A stretch of 5,923 nt of DNA from Verrucomicrobiota bacterium (lineage in GTDB: Bacteria > Verrucomicrobiota > Verrucomicrobiia > Opitutales > Seribacteraceae): contig JACNJI010000216.1 of NCBI GenBank assembly GCA_014382645.1, positions 1 through 5,923 of the forward strand, read 5' to 3'. Shown here one piece after another: positions 1-5,685 of the stretch (its first letter is position 1; every line of letters begins with the position of its first letter). The notes below the pieces were generated by a model that was not told the DNA's origin, searched no databases, and was given only the letters and a program-made list of their open reading frames with translations. A program made the translations under genes and the position numbers.

Positions 1-536
1 TCCCTGATGGTGTATACTTCATCGCGGGCTAGCATGCCATCGGTAACTTGATGGTTCTTGTATCGTTCTTTGACCACTCGTCCCGGGAGTAATCCCAATA
101 ACTTTCCAGACTCATCTACGATGGGGAAGGTGTGAAACTGAAAATTTTTATCCTTTATGAGCGCCAACACGTCACCAACCTGTTTGTCTGCAGATATTGT
201 GATGGGGTCTCGGATCAAACCGTGGACATGGTATTTCACCCTCGCGACCTCCTTGATCTGGTGCTTTGGGGACATGTTGTAATGGATCAAGCCAAGTCCC
301 CCGCTAAGGGCCATTGCTATGGCCATGTCTGCCTCGGTTACGGTGTCCATGTCCGAGGAAAGGATTGGCATTCCGAGGTTTACTGATTCCGAGAGTTTGG
401 TCTCGAGGTTGACATCCCGAGGGAGAATCTCGGAGTAGTGAGTAGCTAGCGTGATGTCGTCAAAGGTCATTCCTGAAGGAAGACTTTGACGGAAAAACTT
501 GTCTGGCGTTAAAAAGAACTCCTCGTCCATGATCAT
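1..536 (-). CDS. guaB: IMP dehydrogenase, N-terminal part (runs off left edge)
   Basis: Catalyses NAD-dependent oxidation of IMP to XMP, the committed step of guanine nucleotide synthesis in the cytosol. I translated the minus strand by hand: 178 codons are present, with no stop. Residues 22-42 carry the family's opening TFDD-type segment (GMTFDDITLATHYSEILP), residues 60-68 read SSDMDTVTE and are followed by an AIAMALSGGLGLIHYNMS stretch, the conserved first part of the TIM barrel. From about residue 110 (DPITISADKQVGDVLALIKD) the inserted CBS (Bateman) module begins, with HTFPIVDESGKLLGLL typical of CBS1; the edge cuts near the start of CBS2. The catalytic Cys loop lies outside. The start is ATG at 536 because an in-frame TAA immediately precedes it; ATG at 530 is equally possible. 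No Shine-Dalgarno is visible. It is divergent from menC. Identification is very secure; function is known for the family. Confidence 0.96.
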   Translation of the reverse strand, partial: MIMDEEFFLTPDKFFRQSLPSGMTFDDITLATHYSEILPRDVNLETKLSESVNLGMPILSSDMDTVTEADMAIAMALSGGLGLIHYNMSPKHQIKEVARVKYHVHGLIRDPITISADKQVGDVLALIKDKNFQFHTFPIVDESGKLLGLLPGRVVKERYKNHQVTDGMLARDEVYTIR

Positions 537-560
537 TTAAAGCGTTGGAAAGTCTTGAAT

Positions 561-583
561 CTTATGCCTCATGCCTTCTTATG
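561..583. repeat. Short direct repeats in the guaB/menC divergent spacer
   Basis: The hexamer CTTATG occurs at 561-566 and again at 578-583. Between them, ATGCCTC (564-570) and ATGCCTT (571-577) form a tandem 7-bp repeat with one mismatch. The repeats overlap the proposed guaB -10 element. They could be a regulator binding site or chance; nothing in the window names a regulator. Confidence 0.3.
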
Positions 584-589
584 TCACAA
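561..589 (-). promoter_or_regulatory. Possible sigma-70-like promoter for guaB
   Basis: Read on the minus strand, TTGTGA (584-589) is separated by exactly 17 bp from CATAAG (561-566). These match TTGACA and TATAAT at four positions each by eye. Transcription would start about 25 bp upstream of the guaB ATG. The 62-bp gap between guaB and menC must hold both divergent promoters; I could not pick a convincing -35/-10 pair for menC. This is a pattern match only, and short AT-rich gaps give such matches by chance. Confidence 0.3.
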
Positions 590-592
590 GGA
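588..592 (+). promoter_or_regulatory. Ribosome binding site of menC
   Basis: AAGGA, six bases before the ATG at 599. It supports that start, and it is one of only two good Shine-Dalgarno matches in the window. Confidence 0.65.
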
Positions 593-598
593 TAAATA

Positions 599-1549
599 AT
601 GATCGATAGCTTTGAAGTTAAACCTCTGCAGCGCAATTTCCGTGAACCTTTTGCTACGGCAACGGGAACTTGGCGTACCCGCGAAAGTATGGTTGTTCGT
701 GTGAAATACATGGATGGGCATGTTGGTTTTGGCGAAGTTGCCCCTACGCCTGGCTTTCGCGGAGAGAAGCTTTCCGACGCCCATCGCTTTCTTTCTCTTT
801 GGAAACATCAAATGGATATCCCCGTTCACTTGCCTCTTTGTCGTGCGGCGTTAGGTTGCGCCGCTTCCAGCTTGTGGAGGACTAAGACTGGTTTTCCGGA
901 AATCAAGACTGCAACCTTACTTCGCTCTGCCGAAGAGACGAATCTACCTTTGAACAATGTCTTGAAGGCAAAGATCGGGGTTGGCGAGCTAGGTGCGGAA
1001 ATCGCGACTATCGAGAATCTCCTAACTCGCCTTCCTTCGGGAAGCCGACTTCGACTTGATGCGAACGGTTCTCTGTCCCGAACTGAAGCGAAAGCTTGGC
1101 TAGATACCTTTGATGGTTGTTCCCAAATCGAATTTCTGGAACAGCCTCTAGCTGTTACCGACAGAAACGGACTCATGGCTTTGGCCGAGAGCAATTCTTT
1201 GGCTTTGGCTTTGGACGAATCGTTGCTTGATGTCCAGAGTGCCGAGGAATTCCTAGCCGACGGATGGCCGGGCTACTTTGTTTTCAAGCCCACTCTTTGT
1301 CAGGATTGGCCGGAGATGGAAAACTTTTTGCGAAATGAGCCAGCCCGGTGTGTGGTTTCCTCGGTATTCGAAAGCCCATTTGGTTTCGAAGCAGTCCTAC
1401 GCGTAGCCTCCCTGGTCGAAACGGTCGCCGGAATTGGAGTGAATACCTTGTTTGTAGAAGACTATTTCTCTTCGCATGCTATGGATATGGTGCTTCAGCC
1501 GGGAGAAGTCGGCATCCCGCAATTGGAAGAACTATGGCGAAGCATATAG
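599..1549 (+). CDS. menC: o-Succinylbenzoate synthase
   Basis: Dehydrates SHCHC to o-succinylbenzoate in menaquinone synthesis; cytosolic, enolase superfamily. The 316 residues match the family's usual size (about 320). The N-terminal capping domain covers roughly residues 1-100, with GFGEVAPTPGF near 43-53 typical of the muconate-lactonizing/OSBS subgroup. The barrel carries the expected catalytic set in order: K123-A-K125 (LKAKIG), metal ligands D154 (LDANG), E181 (LEQP) and D206 (LDES), and K230 (VFKPT). The spacing of 24-29 residues between them fits known OSBS enzymes. The later VSSVFESPFGFEA segment corresponds to the SSxxES motif. The start is supported by AAGGA six bases upstream. The next gene, menE, overlaps its end by 16 bp and performs the next step, which makes OSBS activity far more likely than another enolase-superfamily reaction such as dipeptide epimerisation or N-succinylamino acid racemisation. 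Confidence 0.93.
   Translation: MIDSFEVKPLQRNFREPFATATGTWRTRESMVVRVKYMDGHVGFGEVAPTPGFRGEKLSDAHRFLSLWKHQMDIPVHLPLCRAALGCAASSLWRTKTGFPEIKTATLLRSAEETNLPLNNVLKAKIGVGELGAEIATIENLLTRLPSGSRLRLDANGSLSRTEAKAWLDTFDGCSQIEFLEQPLAVTDRNGLMALAESNSLALALDESLLDVQSAEEFLADGWPGYFVFKPTLCQDWPEMENFLRNEPARCVVSSVFESPFGFEAVLRVASLVETVAGIGVNTLFVEDYFSSHAMDMVLQPGEVGIPQLEELWRSI
1525..1530 (+). promoter_or_regulatory. Ribosome binding site of menE, inside menC
   Basis: GGAAGA lies three bases before the ATG at 1534, inside the last codons of menC. The spacing is short but it supports 1534 as the menE start, rather than the much longer in-frame extension that would lie within menC. Confidence 0.5.
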
Positions 1550-2706
1550 AGATTCCGTCAGAAGCTCTTCAGGGCAATTGGATCGCAGACCAAGAGCAAG
1601 TCGATCCTTTCGGTTCGGCCGCTTTCTGCATGGAAGCGCTGAGCAAACTGATAAATGGTCATGACGTCTGGCTTCATAATCCCGAAAGAAAGCATTTGGT
1701 CTTGGATTCTCGACCACAACATTCAGCCTCTATTTTTGTAGCCACCGGCGGAACATCCGGGATGCCTCGTTTTGCAAGGCACACTTGGGGCACTATGTCG
1801 GCAGCGGTCGTTGGCCTTCAAGGCGTATTAGGTAATGAACCCATTTACTCTTGGTGTTGCTTGCCAATCTGGCACATTGCGGGGTGGATGCAGGTCATAC
1901 GGGCTATTCAAACGAATGGAGACGTTGTTTTCGGTGATTATCGCGATCTTGCCGACCCGCAAAAAGACATCAATCTGTCTGGGCGGCTTATATCTCTAGT
2001 TCCTACACAACTGCACCGGCTGATTTTTTCTGATCTTGCTGTTTCTCGTTTGAGAAAATGTCGATTGATTCTTCTTGGCGGAGCTCCTTTGCGGGATGAA
2101 TTAGCTGAGGTGGTTAGGTCGGTTTGCCTCCCCGTTGCCTCAACTTACGGCATGACGGAGACTGCGGGTGCTTTGACTTTGCTTCCCTCCGACCGTTTTC
2201 TTGCAGGTGAAAACAGTGTGGGCACAGTTCTCCCTCACGCGAACCTTCGCCTTGATAAAGAAATGGGAACTCTTTCCATTCGTGCCAAGAGCATGTGTCT
2301 CGGTTACGAAAACCTCGATTTTTCTTCGGGTGAGTGGTTTGAAACTTCTGATCTTGCGGAACACACACCCGAAGGGAATTGGCGGATTTTGGGCCGCCTT
2401 GATCGTCTAGTGAACACCGGGGGCGAAAAAGTGAATCCCGTTGAGGTGGAGAACGCTGTTAGAGAAACTACACTTGCTGCGGGTTGTCTCACTATGGGTA
2501 TTCCCCATCCGGACTGGGGCGAGCGGTTAGTCGCGTTTTGCACCCCTTCAACTATCGATGTTATTCGTTTGCAGAAAGCTCTTCAGACCAAACTGACGGG
2601 TGCGGCGATTCCTAAACTGATTGTTCCTGTCGATGAATTACCTATCAACGAGATGGGTAAACCCGATCTGCTGAAGGCTCGAGCAGTGTTAGAGCAAAGA
2701 GACTAA
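1534..2706 (+). CDS. menE: o-Succinylbenzoate-CoA ligase, short form
   Basis: Activates o-succinylbenzoate as an adenylate and transfers it to CoA, feeding MenB in menaquinone synthesis. It belongs to the ANL adenylating enzymes. Visible motifs in the 390-residue product: the P-loop FVATGGTSGMPR (68-79), with Arg rather than Lys at its end; STYGMTETAG (203-212), the aromatic/TE adenylate-binding motif; a DLAE segment with the GRLDRLVNTGGEKVNP hinge (287-302); and NEMGKPD with K376 as the likely C-terminal catalytic lysine. The frame is open back to 1348 but that part is inside menC in another frame, has no family similarity, and 1534 has a ribosome binding site and gives a sensible N-terminus (MAKHIEIP). 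At 390 residues it is clearly shorter than E. coli MenE (about 450); the missing part is N-terminal, since all adenylation motifs are present. Overlap with menC implies translational coupling. The stop overlaps the stop of convergent clpP by 4 bp. Confidence 0.9.
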   Translation: MAKHIEIPSEALQGNWIADQEQVDPFGSAAFCMEALSKLINGHDVWLHNPERKHLVLDSRPQHSASIFVATGGTSGMPRFARHTWGTMSAAVVGLQGVLGNEPIYSWCCLPIWHIAGWMQVIRAIQTNGDVVFGDYRDLADPQKDINLSGRLISLVPTQLHRLIFSDLAVSRLRKCRLILLGGAPLRDELAEVVRSVCLPVASTYGMTETAGALTLLPSDRFLAGENSVGTVLPHANLRLDKEMGTLSIRAKSMCLGYENLDFSSGEWFETSDLAEHTPEGNWRILGRLDRLVNTGGEKVNPVEVENAVRETTLAAGCLTMGIPHPDWGERLVAFCTPSTIDVIRLQKALQTKLTGAAIPKLIVPVDELPINEMGKPDLLKARAVLEQRD

Positions 2707-3278
2707 ACCTTTTCTACGATTTTATCGGCCAAACCGTATTCGATGGCTTCCTGAGCATTCAGATAAAAGTCACGATCAGTATCCAATTGGATTTTCTCCA
2801 AAGGTTGCCCGGATGATTTGCTGAGGATGCCGTTCAACTCCTCTCGCAACTTTTCCATTTCCTCGGCTTGGATGTTAATGTCTACGGCCGCTGCCCACAT
2901 CCTGCCCGAAATTAAAGGTTGATGGATGAGTACGCGAGAATGAGGGTATAAAAGGCGCTGCCCCGGAGATGCTCCGCACAAGAGAATCGAGCCCATGCTC
3001 GCTGCCATTCCCGTAACTACGACAGTGATGGAGGAACTGATGAGTTGCATCGTGTCGTAAACAGCCATCCCGGCTGTGATGGAACCTCCCGGAGTGTTGA
3101 TATAGAAAGTGATATCTTTACCAGGATCGGATGTCTCGAAATAAAGGAATTTGTCAGTGACGTCTCGGGCGGACCGATCACTTACTTCTCCCCAAAGGAA
3201 GACTTTTCTCTCTTCAAGAAATTTCTTCTGTATGATTTCAGAGACGGAGTCGTTTTTTTTATCTTTGTCGTCGGTCAT
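2703..3278 (-). CDS. clpP: ATP-dependent Clp protease proteolytic subunit, divergent ClpP1-like
   Basis: A self-compartmentalising serine peptidase that works with an AAA+ unfoldase (ClpX or ClpC) in cytosolic protein turnover. The 191 residues are normal length. The catalytic triad is complete: S94 in GMAASMGS, H119 in LIHQP and D170 in DRDFYLNA. FYINTPGGSITAG (58-70) forms the oxyanion region. The N-terminus is unusual: instead of the canonical Y-D-I-F-S-R-L-L axial-loop/ClpX-docking segment it has a charged start (TDDKDKKNDS) followed by SEIIQKKFLEERKVFLWG. This resembles chlamydial ClpP1 from memory. An A8 run spans codons 6-9 of the gene. It lies 25 bp after rpiB and is probably co-transcribed with it; no clpX or tig is next to it, so a second, canonical ClpP elsewhere is likely (inference). 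No Shine-Dalgarno is visible before the ATG. Confidence 0.93.
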   Translation of the reverse strand: MTDDKDKKNDSVSEIIQKKFLEERKVFLWGEVSDRSARDVTDKFLYFETSDPGKDITFYINTPGGSITAGMAVYDTMQLISSSITVVVTGMAASMGSILLCGASPGQRLLYPHSRVLIHQPLISGRMWAAAVDINIQAEEMEKLREELNGILSKSSGQPLEKIQLDTDRDFYLNAQEAIEYGLADKIVEKV

Positions 3279-3303
3279 TGATGTGGAATATTGTCATTAA
3301 AAT

Positions 3304-3765
3304 TCATTGAGGGGAAGTCGTTTTCTCGATCATGGATATTCGCCGGGCGTGGCGACCACCTTGGAAAGTGGCGTTAATCCACTCTCGCACTATTAGCACA
3401 GCCAATTCCTCGGTGATTTGTCGTTCGCCAAGTGATAGCATGTTTGCGTTGTTGTGCTGCTTTGCGAGTCGAGCGGTTTCTTCGGACCAGCAAAGGGCGC
3501 AGCGAATGCCCTTCACCTTGTTGGCCGCCATTGCTTCACCGTTGCCGCTGCCTCCGAATACAACCCCTAAGTCAGCGAGTCCTCTACCCACTGCTTCGGC
3601 TGCAGGACGCACGAAGTCTGGGTAGTCAACCGATTCCTCTGAGAAAGTTCCAAAGTCCTTTACTGCGTGGCCTTCGGCAAGCAGGTAAACTTTAATGGTT
3701 TCCTTGTGTCTAAAACCCGCGTGATCGCAGCCAAGCGCAAAACTAAATTTTGTTGATTCACTCAT
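3304..3765 (-). CDS. rpiB: Ribose-5-phosphate isomerase B (Ser/Glu active-site type)
   Basis: Interconverts ribose 5-phosphate and ribulose 5-phosphate in the non-oxidative pentose phosphate pathway; cytosolic, RpiB/LacAB fold. The 153 residues match the family. Visible: ALGCDHAGF (10-18) with the substrate-binding Asp-His, VDYPDF (46-51), the anion-hole loop GGSGNGE (71-77), AANKVKGIRCAL (80-91), and HNNAN (104-108), plus a basic GGRHARRI near the C-terminus for the phosphate. In E. coli RpiB a Cys (about residue 66) is the proton-transfer base in a GTG-type loop. Here that position is Ser (S73) and E77 is present, as in the Mycobacterium tuberculosis enzyme, where the Glu takes the catalytic role. 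Activity is therefore expected to be retained. It is followed after 25 bp by clpP and preceded after 65 bp by sufT. No Shine-Dalgarno stands before the ATG. Confidence 0.92.
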   Translation of the reverse strand: MSESTKFSFALGCDHAGFRHKETIKVYLLAEGHAVKDFGTFSEESVDYPDFVRPAAEAVGRGLADLGVVFGGSGNGEAMAANKVKGIRCALCWSEETARLAKQHNNANMLSLGERQITEELAVLIVREWINATFQGGRHARRISMIEKTTSPQ

Positions 3766-3830
3766 CTTATCAAGAGCAGGTGAGCAAAAGACGGTTTAGG
3801 CTAGTGACAAGGCAAAAGGGAAAATATTTT
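3766..3830. other. 65-bp spacer between sufT and rpiB
   Basis: This is the widest gap in the minus-strand run. It contains AT-rich GGGAAAATATTTT next to the sufT stop, which holds a 10-bp palindrome (AAAATATTTT, 3821-3830). I see no GC-rich hairpin with a T run that would terminate sufT, and no convincing -35/-10 pair for rpiB. Whether rpiB-clpP belongs to the suf transcript cannot be decided from sequence. Confidence 0.5.
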
Positions 3831-4379
3831 TCAAATCATTCCTAATTCCATCTTCCCTCTCTCTGAAATGAGGTCTTGAGTCCAAGGCGGATCCCAAACG
3901 ATTTCCACATGCGCTTCGTCAATTCCCGAAAGCTTTATGACTTTACCTTTGCAGTCCTCTGCAATGACCGGACCCATACCGCACCCCGGAGCAGTGAGAG
4001 TCATGTCGATATTAGCGACTCTCTTTCCTTCCTCGTCCTCGTCAATGTTAATTTTATAAATTAGGCCGAGGTCCACGACGTTTACTGGTATTTCGGGGTC
4101 AAAGACGGATCGAAGAGCATCGCGAATGCTATCCTCATCGGCGGGTTCGGCGTCGGTGCAATCGTCCTCTGGAGCTTGAGAGTCATCTTCGCCCAGAGAA
4201 TCAGCGTCTGCTGCACAGATGCGATACATGCCGTTGAGCGTCATCACGGTGAAGTTGCCGCCAAGCCTGTGCGTTATGGTTACCTTGGCTCCTTTATCCA
4301 AGGTGTATGGATCGCCGTGTGGGATTAAAGTGGCCTGCACGTCTCTTGTGAGTTCTCTTTCCTCGTGATGTGTGGACAT
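3831..4379 (-). CDS. sufT: Fe-S cluster assembly protein SufT (DUF59/MIP18 family)
   Basis: An auxiliary factor for Fe-S protein maturation; it is related to eukaryotic MIP18/CIA2 and is thought to help pass clusters to client proteins. The 182-residue product has the two-part build of bacterial SufT. Residues 6-55 are the family-specific N-terminal part (EERELTRD, then IPHGDPYTLDKG and LGGNFTV). An acidic, low-complexity linker covers about 58-83. The DUF59 domain starts at 84, with DPEIPVNVVDLGLIY (94-108) and MTLTAPGCGMGP (126-137); C133 is the conserved cysteine of the family and the likely metal or cluster contact. It closes with WDPPWTQDLISERGKMELG, the usual DUF59 ending. It starts 7 bp after the sufD stop, so it is co-transcribed with the SUF scaffold genes, which supports the role. 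No Shine-Dalgarno is seen; translation is probably coupled to sufD. Confidence 0.93.
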   Translation of the reverse strand: MSTHHEERELTRDVQATLIPHGDPYTLDKGAKVTITHRLGGNFTVMTLNGMYRICAADADSLGEDDSQAPEDDCTDAEPADEDSIRDALRSVFDPEIPVNVVDLGLIYKINIDEDEEGKRVANIDMTLTAPGCGMGPVIAEDCKGKVIKLSGIDEAHVEIVWDPPWTQDLISERGKMELGMI

Positions 4380-4386
4380 AAAAGTA

Positions 4387-5661
4387 TTAACGGGAAAATT
4401 TTCCCTTTAGATGCTCGCGAAGCAAATCAGCAATTTCTTCGTCATTAAGACGTTTGAGAACTTCATCGAGAAAGCCGTTGACCAGAAGTTCCTCGGCTGA
4501 TGCTTTTGAGATGCCTCGGCTGAGGAGATAAAAAAGTGGCTCATCATCAATTTTACCAATTGTGGATCCATGGCTACACTTTACTTCGTTGGCCAGGATT
4601 TCTAATCCGGGCAAGGAGTCGGCTTCTGCTTCAGGACTTAGAAGCAGATTGCGGTTCGTTTGGTATGCATCGGTTTGTTGTGCTTGTTCCTCAACTTTGA
4701 TGATACCCGAGAAAACCGCTTTGGACTGATCCAACAGAGCGTTTTTGTATAGAAGGTCTGAACGACCGTTTGGAGCGAGGTGGAGTTGTCTCGTCCGCTG
4801 ATCGAAAAGTTGTTTCCCTTGGCCTACGCTCAAGCCGAGCAAATCGATTTCGGCGCCTTCCTCGGCGGCGACGGCCAAGTTCTCAAATCGGCTTTGGGCC
4901 GAACCTAAGTGGAGAGAGCAACAACGAATACCGGCATCACGACACGCTCGCTTTGTGTCCAGTTGGTAAAAAGACGAATTCCGATTGAGATCTTGTACTA
5001 GAATGCGAGTGGCCCTTGCGCTGGAGTTTGCCACGACATTTGCGGCAGAGCACACAACGGATGCGTCTTGATTGTTTGGTGAGATAAATGTCTCCAGAAG
5101 AGTAGCGTTGGCACCTTCCTCCAGAATCATAATTGTCCGGAAAAACCTAATTTGACCATCGGGCGGGGCAAAGTGACGAACCATGATTGGCTTTTCGAGG
5201 ATCACTCCCTTTGGTATGTGCAATACGATGCCGTGCCCCGAGAAAGCTTGTGCCAGGAAATGTACGTTGTCTGCTCCGAGGTTGGGTCCTTTTAGCTTGG
5301 AAAGACATTCAAGTACGGTTGGGTTGTTTAACAGTACCTCGTCGAAGAGACCGCAGGTGACTCCCTTCTCCTTGAGGTTTTCTTCCGATGAATCAATTAC
5401 CGACGCTGTCTCGTCGTTCGTTCCACTAGGAGGAGCAAAAGCGGAAAGAGACAGGCGAGCTTGTGGCGAGAAGCGCCATCGTTCGTCCTTGTGGACGGGA
5501 GCGCGGTATGCTCGATAACATTCCCAAGATTCTTTTCGTAAATCTGCCATCCATTCGGGTTCCCATGACCGATCTTCAGCGAAAGATCGAAAAAGGCTTT
5601 CGTCGGCAAAGGAATCCACTGCATCGGTATTAACCGACGATCCGTTGTCTAGCGCGTTCAT
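4387..5661 (-). CDS. sufD: Fe-S cluster assembly scaffold protein SufD
   Basis: Partner of SufB in the SufBC2D complex, which builds Fe-S clusters in the cytosol from cysteine-derived sulfur. The 424 residues match E. coli SufD (423). The N-terminal helical part includes an EPEWM motif (34-38), shared by SufB/SufD proteins, and YRAYRAP. The middle is the repetitive beta-helix core: GIVLHIPKGVILEKPIMV, then ILEEGANATLLETF. The end carries NEVKCSHGSTIG, with C362 and H364 corresponding to E. coli C358 and H360 implicated in cluster assembly, then DEPLFYLLSRGIS and a C-terminal helical domain. Protein-level assignment to SufD rather than SufB follows from the length, the KCSHG motif, and the fact that SufB lies immediately upstream. 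The gap to sufB is 24 bp and to sufT 7 bp. The ATG at 5661 has no Shine-Dalgarno; an in-frame later start (Met near residue 38) would lose family sequence. Confidence 0.95.
   Translation of the reverse strand: MNALDNGSSVNTDAVDSFADESLFRSFAEDRSWEPEWMADLRKESWECYRAYRAPVHKDERWRFSPQARLSLSAFAPPSGTNDETASVIDSSEENLKEKGVTCGLFDEVLLNNPTVLECLSKLKGPNLGADNVHFLAQAFSGHGIVLHIPKGVILEKPIMVRHFAPPDGQIRFFRTIMILEEGANATLLETFISPNNQDASVVCSAANVVANSSARATRILVQDLNRNSSFYQLDTKRACRDAGIRCCSLHLGSAQSRFENLAVAAEEGAEIDLLGLSVGQGKQLFDQRTRQLHLAPNGRSDLLYKNALLDQSKAVFSGIIKVEEQAQQTDAYQTNRNLLLSPEAEADSLPGLEILANEVKCSHGSTIGKIDDEPLFYLLSRGISKASAEELLVNGFLDEVLKRLNDEEIADLLREHLKGKFSR
4392..4405. repeat. Perfect 14-bp palindrome at the 3' end of sufD
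   Basis: GGGAAAATTTTCCC is a perfect inverted repeat. It lies within the last sufD codons (encoding GKFS before the final Arg), about 13 bp upstream of the sufT ATG. It has no loop, so it is a poor hairpin or terminator, but the shape would suit a dimeric DNA-binding protein. It could also be chance within a Lys-Phe coding stretch. Confidence 0.6.
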
Positions 5662-5685
5662 TATTCGTCGACGGGAGGTTCAGGT

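Noticed and set aside
132..386. 84-codon open frame on the plus strand opposite guaB
   Set aside because: It is antisense to the conserved IMP dehydrogenase N-terminus and has no family features.
826..1194. 122-codon open frame on the minus strand opposite menC
   Set aside because: menC has its full catalytic set in the other direction; this frame is rich in Ser/Arg as expected of an antisense shadow.
1348..1533. In-frame upstream extension of menE (62 extra codons)
   Set aside because: It lies within menC in another frame, and its residues show no similarity to adenylating enzymes; ATG at 1534 has a ribosome binding site.
3332..3695. Two plus-strand open frames opposite rpiB
   Set aside because: They overlap each other in different frames, and both are antisense to a clearly conserved gene.
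3815..3835. Terminator after sufT
   Set aside because: The inverted repeat is entirely A/T with no loop and no GC stem; too weak to call.
5183..5518. 111-codon open frame on the plus strand opposite sufD
   Set aside because: It is antisense to a well-supported conserved gene, with no recognisable protein features and no ribosome binding site.
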